From NCBI RefSeq assembly GCF_000972865.1, contig NZ_CP011144.1, positions 2,908,893 through 2,972,892 of the forward strand: a stretch of DNA of 64,000 nucleotides, in the 5' to 3' direction. The notes beneath the pieces are model-generated. The model did no database searches. It saw only the letters and a list, made by a program, of their open reading frames with translations, and was not told where the DNA came from. Below, one piece after another: positions 49,731-57,538 of the stretch (positions are counted from its first letter, which is position 1; every line of letters begins with the position of its first letter). A program made the translations under genes and the position numbers. The DNA is from Pseudoxanthomonas suwonensis (GTDB lineage Bacteria; Pseudomonadota; Gammaproteobacteria; Xanthomonadales; Xanthomonadaceae).

Positions 49731-50426
49731 TCAGGATTGCAGGCCGTGCTCGCGCGCGTAGGCGTAGAGTTCCAGGTCGCTGCGCAGGCCGAGCTTGGCC
49801 ATCGCGTCCATCTTCTGCCGGCTCACCGTCTTCACGCTGCGCTCGAGGCGGCGCGCGATCTCCGACACGGTCAGCCCGGAGGAGAACAGGCGCAGCACCT
49901 CGGTCTCGCGCCGCGACAGCGTGCCGCGCGGGCCATCGCCTTCCACGCCCGCGGCCTCCAGCAGGCGGCGGATGCCCGCGCCGAGGTACAGGCGCCGGTG
50001 CGAGACCGCCTGCACCGCCAGAGTCAGTTCGGTCAGCGCGTCGGACTTGTTGAGCAGGCCGCGCACGCCGGTGTCGAGGATCGCCTGCAGCACGCTCGCG
50101 TTGCCGGCCATGGTCAGCACGATCACCGGCACCTCCGGCCAGCGCCGCTGCAGGCGGCCGAGCATGCTCAGGCCGTCGGCCGCGCCGCCGCCGGGCATGC
50201 TGAAGTCGGTCAGCACCAGGTCGGCCGGCACCCGCGCCAGCGCGGCGAACAGTTCCTCGGGGGTGCCGGCCTCGGCCACCACCGCGGCGCCGGCGTTGTG
50301 CTCGAGCAGCATGCGCACACCGCTGCGGACGACCGGGTGGTCGTCGGCCAGGATGATGCGCAGGGTTCGCGGGACGCCGCCGTCCGTGGCTGCCTTGGCC
50401 GACGGGGGCGCATCCCGCTGCGGCAT
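49731..50426 (-). CDS. RcsB-like LuxR-family response regulator
   Basis: Regulator of 231 residues. The receiver begins LRIILADDHPVVRSGVRMLL, with the phosphoacceptor in DLVLTDFSMPGGGA (Asp about 72) and Lys in LLNKSDAL. The C-terminal LuxR helix-turn-helix is GTLSRRETEVLRLFSSGLTV then SEIARRLERSVKTVSRQKMD and AMAKLGLRSDLELYAYA, very close in pattern to RcsB. Its ATG shares one base with the stop of the hybrid kinase gene, so the two form an operon. It is likely to be the end of the phosphorelay. Confidence 0.9.
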   Translation of the reverse strand: MPQRDAPPSAKAATDGGVPRTLRIILADDHPVVRSGVRMLLEHNAGAAVVAEAGTPEELFAALARVPADLVLTDFSMPGGGAADGLSMLGRLQRRWPEVPVIVLTMAGNASVLQAILDTGVRGLLNKSDALTELTLAVQAVSHRRLYLGAGIRRLLEAAGVEGDGPRGTLSRRETEVLRLFSSGLTVSEIARRLERSVKTVSRQKMDAMAKLGLRSDLELYAYAREHGLQS

Positions 50427-52909
50427 CACCCGCCGTCCTCGACCACCGCCGGTGGATCCAGGCCGGCCAGCAGCCCGGCGAGCGCGTCCAGGCGCCGTAC
50501 CAGCGCATCGCGTCGCTGGCGGTGGCCGGCCGGCAGCGGCTGGCCGGCGCCGCAGGCGTCGCCGAGCAGGCGCAGCGAGCCGCCGATGCGGTGCAGCAGT
50601 TCGCGCTGTTCCTGCACGTCGCCGTCGCGCAGCGCGCGGTCCAGCGCCTGCATGTCCTGGCGGCCGGCTTCCAGCAGCCGCTGCAGCACGTCGCGCACCT
50701 GCCGCGGCGAGCCGAACGCGTCCATCAGCTCGGCCAGCTGGCGCTGGCTGGAAGCGTCGGCCGGCGTGGGCCGTGCAGGCGCCTCCACGGCTTTCGTCGG
50801 TACCGTCCGCGGCAGGTGCGCGGCGAGCACGGTTTCCAGTTCGTGCAACTGCACGGGCTTGGCGATGAAGCCGTCCATGCCGGCATCGGCGCAGGACCGG
50901 GCCTGGTCGGGCGGCATGCTCGCCGACAGCGCGATGATCGGCAGGCGCGCGGTACCGCCGCGCTCGGACGCGCGGATCCGGCGGGCCAGCGCGTAGCCGT
51001 CCAGCACCGGCATGCGGCAGTCGGTGACGAGCAGGTCGAAGCGCTCGCGGGCGAGCGCCTGCAGCGCCTGTTCGCCGTTCTCCACCAGTTCGTGCCGGTA
51101 GCCCAGGCGCTGCAGCTGGCGCGAGATCACCGCGCGGTTGATCGGATGGTCCTCGGCCACGAGGATCCGCGCGCCGGGCGCGGCGGCGGACGCGGCGGCG
51201 GGGTCGGCCGGCGCTTCGGGCGGGGCCAGGTCCAGCGCCGCATGGCAGGCCTTGACCGTCGCCCGCCACAGCAGCGGCATGCCCGCCAGGTTCACCGCGC
51301 CGTCGGCCGGCAGGCGCGCCGCTTCCGGTGCGCGCAGGTCGACGATGCGGAGCAGGCGTGCGCCGGGCGGCAGGCTGCCCGCGGCGGCCAGCGCCGCGTC
51401 GACCACGAACAGGTGCGCGTCATCGGCGCCGATGTCGGCCAGGTCGGCGGGGGTGGCCTCGATCAGGTTGAAGCCCAGGGCCGACAGCGCGTTGGCCAGG
51501 CCGTAGCCCAGGCGCCGGTCGCGGGTGCACAGCAGCGCGATCCGGCCGGCCATGTCCGCCTGCGGTTGCAGCTGGCGGACCACGGGCAGGACCACCTCCA
51601 GGCGGGCGACGGTGCCCTCGTCCTGGAGGCTGGACAGGTCCAGCGTACCGTCCATCAGGCGCGCGATCCGGCGGCACAGGGCCAGTCCCAGGCCGGTGCG
51701 GTGCCGGTCCGGTTCGCCGTCGCCGGCGAACGGCTGCATCACCCGCTGCAGGTGTTCGGCCGACATGCCGATGCCGGTGTCGGAGACGGTGAAGCGCAGG
51801 CGCTGGCCATCGGGCGTGTGGCCGGCCAGCTCGACCCGCAGTTCCACGTGCCCGGCCTCGGTGAAGCGGATCGCGTTGCCGACCAGGTTGGCCAGCACCT
51901 GGCGCAGGCGCGCGGCGTCGCAGCGGTATTCGGCCGCCAGGCGCCAGTCCATGCCCGCGTACAGGCGCAGGCCCTTGTCCATCGCCTGCGGCGCGAACAG
52001 CGCGAGTACGCCGTCGGCCAGCGCACGTACGTCGCACGGGCCCGGCTCCAGGGTCGATTCGCCGGCCTCGATGCGCGAGAAGTCGACGATGTCGCCGACG
52101 ATGTGCAGCAGGGTCTCGACCGAATCCTCGAGCATGCCCAGCAGGTGCGCCTGTTCCTGGTCCAGCGGCGTCTGCGCCAGCAGTTCCACCAGCTCCAGCG
52201 CGCCGGCGACCGGGGTGCGGATCTCGTGGCCCATCATCGACAGGAAGGTGTCGGTGGTGCGCGCGGCTGCCTCGCCGGCCTGCCGTGCCTCGCGCAGTGC
52301 GGTCACGTCGCACAGGGTGCCGATGCTCGCGCACGGGAAGCCGCTGGCGGTCGCCAGCGGCTGCAGCTGCAGCGACAGCAGTTGCGGCACCAGCCGCGCG
52401 CTGCCGTCCCCGGCCGGGCGTTCGATCTCGCGGACCACCCGCGCGCCGGTGAGTTCGAGTTCATCGTCGGCCTGCTGCAGGGGCTCGCTGTCGGGACCGT
52501 GGACGTGCCGGGTCTGCGCCAGCGTCCGCCCCAGCACGTCGCTCCGCTGGCAGTCGTAGAGGGTGGCGAACGCCCGGTTCACCGCCACGTAGCGTCCGCG
52601 GGCGTCCTTCACGAACGCCGCGCAGGGCAGCGCTTCCAGCATCGCCCCGGTATGCGTGTCGACCGCCATGTTGGCCAGGGCGGCGCGGCGCATCCGTCGC
52701 CGCAGCGCCGTGGCGGCCGCGGCCAGCAGCGCCCCGGCGCCGGCGCCGGCCAGCAGCAGCCAACCCGCCGGCATGGCGCCGCCCGCCGCGGCGGCGGCCA
52801 GCGCCGCCGGCGGCGCCAGCAGCAGCGGCAGCAGCAGCGCCCATGCGGCGGCCGCACGGCGCCGTGGAGCGCTGGCGGGCGGTGGTGCCAGGGAGGGACG
52901 GCGTTCCAT
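50426..52909 (-). CDS. Hybrid sensor kinase with PAS, receiver and Hpt domains (RcsC/BvgS-like)
   Basis: Phosphorelay kinase of 827 residues. Two membrane helices near the N-terminus (AAAWALLLPLLLAPPAALAA and WLLLAGAGAGALLAAAATAL) with almost no periplasmic loop. A PAS-like domain follows (about 75-180, VKDARGRYVAVNRAFATLYD). HisKA has SMMGHEIRTPVAGALELVEL (His about 226). The ATPase domain has LANLVGNAIRFTEAG, DTGIGM and RTGLGLALC. A degenerate receiver-like segment (about 470-560) precedes a full receiver (ILVAEDHPINRAV, DLLVTDCRMPVLDG with Asp about 628, FIAKPVQL). A C-terminal Hpt ends the protein (LLHRIGGSLRLLGDACG, His about 770). It passes phosphate to the RcsB-like regulator in the same operon. 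Confidence 0.9.
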   Translation of the reverse strand: MERRPSLAPPPASAPRRRAAAAWALLLPLLLAPPAALAAAAAGGAMPAGWLLLAGAGAGALLAAAATALRRRMRRAALANMAVDTHTGAMLEALPCAAFVKDARGRYVAVNRAFATLYDCQRSDVLGRTLAQTRHVHGPDSEPLQQADDELELTGARVVREIERPAGDGSARLVPQLLSLQLQPLATASGFPCASIGTLCDVTALREARQAGEAAARTTDTFLSMMGHEIRTPVAGALELVELLAQTPLDQEQAHLLGMLEDSVETLLHIVGDIVDFSRIEAGESTLEPGPCDVRALADGVLALFAPQAMDKGLRLYAGMDWRLAAEYRCDAARLRQVLANLVGNAIRFTEAGHVELRVELAGHTPDGQRLRFTVSDTGIGMSAEHLQRVMQPFAGDGEPDRHRTGLGLALCRRIARLMDGTLDLSSLQDEGTVARLEVVLPVVRQLQPQADMAGRIALLCTRDRRLGYGLANALSALGFNLIEATPADLADIGADDAHLFVVDAALAAAGSLPPGARLLRIVDLRAPEAARLPADGAVNLAGMPLLWRATVKACHAALDLAPPEAPADPAAASAAAPGARILVAEDHPINRAVISRQLQRLGYRHELVENGEQALQALARERFDLLVTDCRMPVLDGYALARRIRASERGGTARLPIIALSASMPPDQARSCADAGMDGFIAKPVQLHELETVLAAHLPRTVPTKAVEAPARPTPADASSQRQLAELMDAFGSPRQVRDVLQRLLEAGRQDMQALDRALRDGDVQEQRELLHRIGGSLRLLGDACGAGQPLPAGHRQRRDALVRRLDALAGLLAGLDPPAVVEDGG

Positions 52910-53248
52910 CGGCGGCTCCGAAGGCGGGGCGGTGAGGCCGGATCCGGCACGGCAAACGGATCCGGCCCGGAAAAGCAGACGCAAGCATCGCGCCAACCGG
53001 GAGGACGGCGAACCGTGAGGGAAAGGAAGGAAAAAGGACGTCCGGGCCCGTGGGGACCCGGACGGGCCGCTGGGGTGCCGACCCCCCGGGGGACGGGGCG
53101 AAACGGCATGGCGCGGCCTGGACAGGTGCCGGAACCGCGTCGGCGCCGGTGTCCGGCACATCAGCGTGCAGCCGGGCCCCGGCTGCTTCGCGGCGGTTCC
53201 GATTCCCCCCATGCAGCGAAATCTGACGCTGCCGCGCACCGGTGCCAA
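52910..53248. other. Long leader region before the phosphorelay operon
   Basis: No gene is seen in this 339-bp gap. On the minus strand it holds the shared palindrome (53248-53265), a GC-rich hairpin with a pyrimidine run (53030-53063) and two overlapping possible stems. A promoter could not be assigned with confidence. Confidence 0.5.
53030..53063 (-). terminator. Hairpin followed by T-rich tract (terminator or attenuator)
   Basis: Read on the minus strand, GTCCGGG (53057-53063) pairs with CCCGGAC (53040-53046) and is followed by GTCCTTTTTCC. It may end the glycerate kinase transcript. An overlapping alternative stem GGCCCGT/ACGGGCC uses part of the same bases, which would allow attenuation of the kinase operon. 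Confidence 0.45.
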
Positions 53249-53265
53249 TCAGACTTGTCTGAAAA
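53248..53265 (-). promoter_or_regulatory. Palindrome shared with the small His-rich gene
   Basis: On the minus strand TTTTCAGACAAGTCTGAT, matching 49669-49686 except for two central bases. It overlaps the last codons of the glycerate kinase gene and lies about 340 bp upstream of the kinase ATG. Confidence 0.4.
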
Positions 53266-54115
53266 ATCCGGGTCCGTTCCGCTCATGGCGCGGTGCATGC
53301 ACGGGCGTACCGGGGCGGCGCCGTGCATCCAGCGGCACGCAGGTGTCGGCGATGCCCGGCAGCGTGTGCAGCGCTTGCCGGCTGACCCGTTCGTAGTGCT
53401 GGACGAAGCGTTCCAGGCGGGCGCGATCCATGCCGGCGCGGCCGGGGTCGGCCGCCTGCAGCGCCTGCTCCTGCTGCCAGCGCCAGGCGTACACGGTGTC
53501 GAAATCCGGCGGCTGCAGGAACCACAGCAGGTCGATCCGCGACCACAGCGCCGGGTAGTGGTCCGCCAGCGCCCGGTTGCACCAGCGGCGCCAGCGGCCG
53601 TCCGCATCCTCGTCGCGTTCCAGCGCGTTGAGCGGATCGCGCAGCGCCTGCGCTGCTTCGGCCGGCACCGCTAGGCACCAGCCCTCGAACACCAGCAGGT
53701 CCAGCGGCCGCGACGGGCGTGGCCACCGCGATGCCGGCGCGCGGTCGTCGCCGAGCTTGTCGAAGCGCGGCAGCGGCGGGGTGCCGCCGGCGCGCAGCGC
53801 GTCGATCGTCGCCAGCGCCAGCCCGACGTCGTGCGTGCCCGGCGGGCCGCGGGTGGCCAGCAGCGGATGCACCTCGTGCGCCAGCGCGCGACGTTGCGCA
53901 GCGGTGAGATAGAAGTCGTCCAGCGACACGGTCGCTGCCGACAGGCCCGCCGCCTGCGCGGCGGCCACCACCTGTGCCGCCAGCGTGCTCTTGCCGCTGC
54001 CCTGCAGGCCGCCGATGCCGAGCACGCGCAGGCCGTCGCCGCGGCGCGCGCCGCTGGCGGCCAGCGCCTCGCGCGCCAGCGATTCGGGAAAGCCGGCGTG
54101 CGTCGTCCCGGGCAT
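53249..54115 (-). CDS. Glycerate kinase-like P-loop kinase (GLYK type)
   Basis: P-loop kinase of 288 residues related to plant-type D-glycerate 3-kinase and its bacterial YggC/Tda10-like relatives. The P-loop is [18 protein letters not shown] (about residues 33-50). Further family motifs: [52 protein letters not shown] and [15 protein letters not shown]. The C-terminal part has [24 protein letters not shown]. The ATG at 54115 is chosen; the gene is divergent from pdxH over 42 bp. Precise substrate (D-glycerate or another small hydroxy acid) is inferred from the family. Confidence 0.85.
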   Translation of the reverse strand: MPGTTHAGFPESLAREALAASGARRGDGLRVLGIGGLQGSGKSTLAAQVVAAAQAAGLSAATVSLDDFYLTAAQRRALAHEVHPLLATRGPPGTHDVGLALATIDALRAGGTPPLPRFDKLGDDRAPASRWPRPSRPLDLLVFEGWCLAVPAEAAQALRDPLNALERDEDADGRWRRWCNRALADHYPALWSRIDLLWFLQPPDFDTVYAWRWQQEQALQAADPGRAGMDRARLERFVQHYERVSRQALHTLPGIADTCVPLDARRRPGTPVHAPRHERNGPGFFRQV

Positions 54116-54157
54116 GGGTCCACAATACGTGCCCCTGTCGCGCAAGTGGAGGCCGCC

Positions 54158-54760
54158 ATGACCGACCTGCTGTACGCCGAGGCGCTCGCCACCTTCGGCC
54201 GGCTGCTCGACGAGGCCGTGGCCAGCGGCATCGCCGATCCCAACGCGATGGCCGTGGCCACCGTGGGCGCGGACGGGCGGCCGTCCGCGCGCACCGTGCT
54301 GCTGAAGTCGTTCGACGCGAACGGTTTCGTGTTCTTCACCCACCTCGACAGCCCGAAGGGACGCGACCTGCGGGCCAACCCGCATGCGGCGCTGCTGTTC
54401 CTGTGGCGGCACCTGCGCGAGGCCGGGGTGCAGGTGCGGATCGAGGGCGGGGTGGAGCAGGTCGACGACGCCGAGGCCGACGCCTACTTCGCCAGCCGCC
54501 CGCGGATGAGCCAGCTCGGCGCCTGGGCCTCGAAGCAGTCGGCCACGCTGGTCTCGCGCGAGGAGTTCGACGCGCGCCTGGCCGATGTCGAGGCCGAGTT
54601 CGACGGCCGCGAGGTGCCGCGCCCGCCGGGCTGGGGCGGGTTCCGGGTGGTGCCGGTGTCGTTCGAGTTCTGGTACGGCGCCGGCTACCGCCTGCACGAG
54701 CGCTGGTGCTACCAGCACGAGATCGAGGGCCACTGGTCCAAGCGGATGCGGTATCCGTGA
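54158..54760 (+). CDS. pdxH: Pyridoxamine 5'-phosphate oxidase
   Basis: Flavoenzyme making pyridoxal 5'-phosphate, 200 residues. FMN-binding sequence [29 protein letters not shown]; then [20 protein letters not shown] and the C-terminal block [20 protein letters not shown]. Length fits the family (about 200). GTGGAGG about eight bases upstream supports the ATG at 54158. The stop overlaps the GTG of the acetyltransferase gene, making an operon of three genes with 4- and 1-base overlaps. Confidence 0.97.
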   Translation: MTDLLYAEALATFGRLLDEAVASGIADPNAMAVATVGADGRPSARTVLLKSFDANGFVFFTHLDSPKGRDLRANPHAALLFLWRHLREAGVQVRIEGGVEQVDDAEADAYFASRPRMSQLGAWASKQSATLVSREEFDARLADVEAEFDGREVPRPPGWGGFRVVPVSFEFWYGAGYRLHERWCYQHEIEGHWSKRMRYP

Positions 54761-55209
54761 GCCGCGTGCGGGTGCGCGCGGCAGTCGCCGCCGACCTGGG
54801 ACCATGGGTGGCCATGCGCAGCGCGTTGTGGCCCGATGCCGACGCCGTGGAACTGGATGCCGAGGCGCACGCGATGCTCGAGGGCGACGGCGACGCGGCG
54901 GCGTTCGTCGCCGAGGCCGGCGGCGGCGTCGTCGGCATGGCCGAGGCGAGCTTGCGGCGCGAATACGTCAACGGCACCGGCTCCTCGCCGGTCGGCTTCC
55001 TCGAAGGCTGGTACGTGGTGCCGGCCTGGCGCGGGCGCGGGGTCGGGCGTGCGCTGGTGGCGGCGGTCGAGGAATGGACGCGTGCGCAGGGCTGCGGCGA
55101 GCTGGCCTCCGACGCGCTGGCCGACAACCGCGCCAGTCTGGCCGCGCACGCGGCCTGCGGCTTCGAGCAGACCGAGCGCGTGGTCTATTTCCGCAAGCCG
55201 GTGCGCTGA
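54757..55209 (+). CDS. GNAT acetyltransferase resembling AAC(6')-I aminoglycoside acetyltransferases
   Basis: Acetyl-CoA-dependent N-acetyltransferase of 150 residues. Acetyl-CoA motif A is [21 protein letters not shown] (about residues 88-108, with R/Q-x-x-G-x-G/A). The preceding stretch [20 protein letters not shown] and the later [31 protein letters not shown] closely resemble, from memory, chromosomal AAC(6') enzymes of Stenotrophomonas. It starts with GTG inside the pdxH stop codon. Composition is like its neighbours, so it looks native rather than acquired. Aminoglycoside acetylation is inferred; another amine could be the true substrate. Confidence 0.78.
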   Translation: MSRVRVRAAVAADLGPWVAMRSALWPDADAVELDAEAHAMLEGDGDAAAFVAEAGGGVVGMAEASLRREYVNGTGSSPVGFLEGWYVVPAWRGRGVGRALVAAVEEWTRAQGCGELASDALADNRASLAAHAACGFEQTERVVYFRKPVR

Positions 55210-56003
55210 TGGGGCCGCAACGCATCGTCTGCCTGACCGAGGAACCGACCGAGACGCTGTACGCGCTCGGCGAGCAGGACCGCATCGTCGGCATCAGCGG
55301 CTTCACCGTGCGCCCGCCGCAGGCGCGGCGCGAGAAACCGAAGGTCAGCGCGTTCACCAGCGCGAAGACCGAGGCGATCCTTGCGCTGCGCCCGGACCTG
55401 GCGATCGGCTTCTCCGACATCCAGGCCGACATTGCCGCCGAGCTGGTCCGGCGCGGGGTCGAGGTGTGGATCGCCAACCACCGCAGCGTCGAGGGCATCC
55501 TCGACTACGTGCGCCGGCTGGGTACGCTGGTGGGGGCGGGCGACCGCGCGGCCGCCTACGCCGATTCGCTGCGGCGCGGGCTCGACGCCATCGAACGCGA
55601 GGCGGCGTCGCTGCCGGTGCGGCCGAAGGTGTACTTCGAGGAATGGGACGAGCCGATCATCACCGGCATCCGCTGGGTGGCCGAGCTGGTGCGCATCGCC
55701 GGCGGCGACGACGTGTTCCCGGACCTGTCCGCCGAACCGCTGGCGAAGGCGCGGATCCTGGCCAGCGGCGACCCGGTGGTCGCGCGCGCGCCGGACATCA
55801 TCCTCGGCTCGTGGTGCGGCAAGAAGTTCCGGCCGGAGCAGGTCGCCGCGCGTCCGGGCTGGGACGCGATCCCGGCGGTGCGCAACGGCGAACTGCACGA
55901 GATCAAGTCGCCGCTGATCCTGCAGCCGGGGCCGGCGGCGTTGACCGATGGCGTGGCTGCGATTGCGCGGATCGTGCAGGACTGGTCCGCGCGCCGGCGG
56001 TAG
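55209..56003 (+). CDS. BtuF/FepB-like substrate-binding-fold protein without signal peptide
   Basis: Helical-backbone binding protein of 264 residues of the cobalamin/siderophore (PBP2-like) class. It begins [21 protein letters not shown], the BtuF-type N-terminal strand and helix. Later segments are VSAFTSAKTEAILALRPDLAIGF, VYFEEWDEPIITGIRWVAELVRIAGGDDVF and IILGSWCGKKFRPEQVAARPGWDAIPAV. No signal peptide or lipobox is present, so it is probably cytoplasmic or exported by another route. No permease or ATPase is adjacent. The ATG shares one base with the stop of the upstream gene. A long REP doublet begins 27 bp downstream. Confidence 0.85.
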   Translation: MGPQRIVCLTEEPTETLYALGEQDRIVGISGFTVRPPQARREKPKVSAFTSAKTEAILALRPDLAIGFSDIQADIAAELVRRGVEVWIANHRSVEGILDYVRRLGTLVGAGDRAAAYADSLRRGLDAIEREAASLPVRPKVYFEEWDEPIITGIRWVAELVRIAGGDDVFPDLSAEPLAKARILASGDPVVARAPDIILGSWCGKKFRPEQVAARPGWDAIPAVRNGELHEIKSPLILQPGPAALTDGVAAIARIVQDWSARRR

Positions 56004-56030
56004 CGGCCCGCATAGTGGCGGCGGCTTCTT

Positions 56031-56128
56031 GTAGGAGCTGACTTCAGTCGGCGACACGACGACGTCGGAGTCACGAGTACGTCGCCTGTGCCGACGTCGT
56101 CGTGTCGCCGACTGAAGTCAGCTCCTAC
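56031..56128. repeat. REP doublet, type III arms, perfect 38-bp inverted repeat
   Basis: Arms 56031-56068 and 56091-56128 are perfectly complementary over 38 bp around a 22-base centre, with the GTAG foot at each end. Each arm has its own hairpin (GCTGAC/GTCGGC, loop TTCA). The right arm overlaps the 3' end of the next, minus-strand gene and provides its TAG stop. Confidence 0.9.
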
Positions 56129-56715
56129 AAACGCTCCAGCGCCGAGGCGCTGCCGGCCAGCGCCGGCCCCAGCCAGCAATGCGAGCCGACCGCGGTGAAG
56201 CCCTGCGCCTGCAGCCGTCGCCGGTACCAGCGCGCCGGACGCGCCTGGAAGCCGTCGGTGTCGCCCTCGAATTCGTCCTCGGCGGTGAAGGCCTCGAGGA
56301 AGGCGACGCCACCGCACAGCTCGGCCAGGCCCGGCAGTCCCTGCGCCAGTTCGCGCGCGGGCAGGTAGTGCAGCACGTCGGCGCAGACCAGCAGGTCGAC
56401 CGGCGCGCACGGCCGCAGCCAGGCGAAGTCGCCGAACCGCGCCAGGTGCAGGTTGCGCCGCGTGCCATGCCGGGCGATCGCATACTCGCTGGCGTCGAAG
56501 CCCAGGTAGCGCAGCTTTGGCCGCAATTTCAGCAGCGGCGCGCGCCAGGCGCCCTCGCCGCAGCCGATGTCGAGCACGCTGCGCAGCGGGCGTTCCAGGT
56601 AATGCTCGGCCACCGACACCGCCAGCGCGACTTTGCGCGCCAGGCGCCGCGGGTCCTGCACGCCTTCGCGGCGGTACCAGTGGTCGAAATAGCGCTGGTC
56701 GTAGAGCTTGGTCAT
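56125..56715 (-). CDS. SAM-dependent methyltransferase
   Basis: Class I methyltransferase of 196 residues. It starts MTKLYDQRYFDHWYRREG. Motif I is VLDIGCGEGAWRAPLL (about residues 46-61), followed by YLGFDASEYAI and, at motif IV, DLLVCADVLHYLPARELAQG. The C-terminal part ends in AGSASALERL. The stop codon TAG is formed by the foot of the REP doublet, so the present C-terminus may have been shaped by repeat insertion. The acceptor molecule is not known. It is divergent from hemJ. Confidence 0.87.
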   Translation of the reverse strand: MTKLYDQRYFDHWYRREGVQDPRRLARKVALAVSVAEHYLERPLRSVLDIGCGEGAWRAPLLKLRPKLRYLGFDASEYAIARHGTRRNLHLARFGDFAWLRPCAPVDLLVCADVLHYLPARELAQGLPGLAELCGGVAFLEAFTAEDEFEGDTDGFQARPARWYRRRLQAQGFTAVGSHCWLGPALAGSASALERL

Positions 56716-56818
56716 CGTGGCGTGCGAGGTCGTTGGGAACGTGGATGGGACTTCGCCGGTTCGACAGCGTGCGGGCCATCGCCGAGAATCGGCACATCCT
56801 AGCCGCAGGCCGCCGCGC

Positions 56819-57274
56819 ATGTACGCCACGTATCTCTGGGTGAAGTCGTTCCACCTGCTGTTCGTGGTCGCCTGGATGGCGACCGTGTTCTACCTGCCCA
56901 GGATCCTGGTCAACCTGGCCGAAACGGCGGGCCAGCCGGAGGTGCAGGCGCGGCTGTTGCTGATGGGGCGGCGGCTGTACCGCTTCGGCCACCACATGTT
57001 CGGCTTGGCGGCGCTGCTCGGCGTGGTGTTGTGGCTGGGCTATCGCGTGGTCGACGGGTTCCCGACCATGGTCGGCTCGCCCGCCGGCTGGCTGCACGCC
57101 AAGCTCGCACTGGTCGCGCTGATGCTGGCGCACTACATCGTGGCCGGGCGCTGGCTCAAGGGCGTCGACCAGGGGCGCGCGCTGCCCGCGTCACGGACGC
57201 TGCGGCTGTTCAACGAACTGCCGGTGCTGGCGCTGCTGGTCGTGATCTGGCTGGTGCTGGCCAAGCCGTTCTGA
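56819..57274 (+). CDS. hemJ: HemJ-type protoporphyrinogen oxidase / CopD-like membrane protein
   Basis: Four-helix inner-membrane protein of 151 residues (formerly UPF0093). The N-terminal signature is LWVKSFHLLFVVAWMATVFYLPRILVN, with the conserved His of helix 1. A second His pair lies in RFGHHMFGLAALLG and HAKLALVALMLAHYIVAGRWLKG. The last segment is RLFNELPVLALLVVIWLVL. HemJ oxidises protoporphyrinogen IX in bacteria that lack HemG and HemY. The ATG at 56819 is the only good start. Confidence 0.9.
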   Translation: MYATYLWVKSFHLLFVVAWMATVFYLPRILVNLAETAGQPEVQARLLLMGRRLYRFGHHMFGLAALLGVVLWLGYRVVDGFPTMVGSPAGWLHAKLALVALMLAHYIVAGRWLKGVDQGRALPASRTLRLFNELPVLALLVVIWLVLAKPF

Positions 57275-57296
57275 GACCGCGGCGACGCGGTTTTGT

Positions 57297-57510
57297 GTAG
57301 GAGCCCAGCTTGCTGGCGACCCGGGCGTCGGTGTCACAGGGGCGTAGCCTGTGTCGACGGCAACACGTCACAAATGGGGTCCACAAATGGGTCAGGTTCA
57401 TTTTTCCCGGAAATAATTGAACCTGACCCCATTTGAGCGCGTGGCGGCAGGGGGCCTGAAGGCGTCGTCTGTGCCGACGGCGTCGGGTCGCGGGCAAGCC
57501 CGGTTCCTAC
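57297..57510. repeat. REP doublet split by an inserted palindrome
   Basis: Left arm 57297-57320 and right arm 57487-57510 keep the GTAG feet but are of different subtypes. The centre is more than 160 bp instead of the usual 20-50, and contains the AT-rich palindrome at 57371-57435. It occupies the gap between hemJ and the phosphatase. Confidence 0.7.
57371..57435. mobile_element. AT-rich palindrome resembling a transposase-mobilised repeat
   Basis: Right arm TGAACCTGACCCCATTTG (57418-57435) pairs with left arm CAAATGGGTCAGGTTCA (57384-57400), which lacks one G; a partial extra copy (CAAATGGGGTCCA) lies at 57371-57383. The loop is ATTTTTCCCGGAAATAAT-like. Such GGGGTCAGGTTCA palindromes are often seen near Y1/RAYT transposases, but no transposase is present here. 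Confidence 0.5.
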
Positions 57511-57538
57511 AACAACGAAGGAGCGAGGGCGTGGTGGC

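Noticed and set aside
50522..53674. 1050-residue plus-strand frame opposite the hybrid kinase
   Set aside because: It is antisense to a complete PAS-HisKA-receiver-Hpt protein; low-complexity translation.
54757..55209. Acquired resistance cassette
   Set aside because: There is no integron, attachment site, IS or composition change; the gene is embedded in a tightly overlapping native operon.
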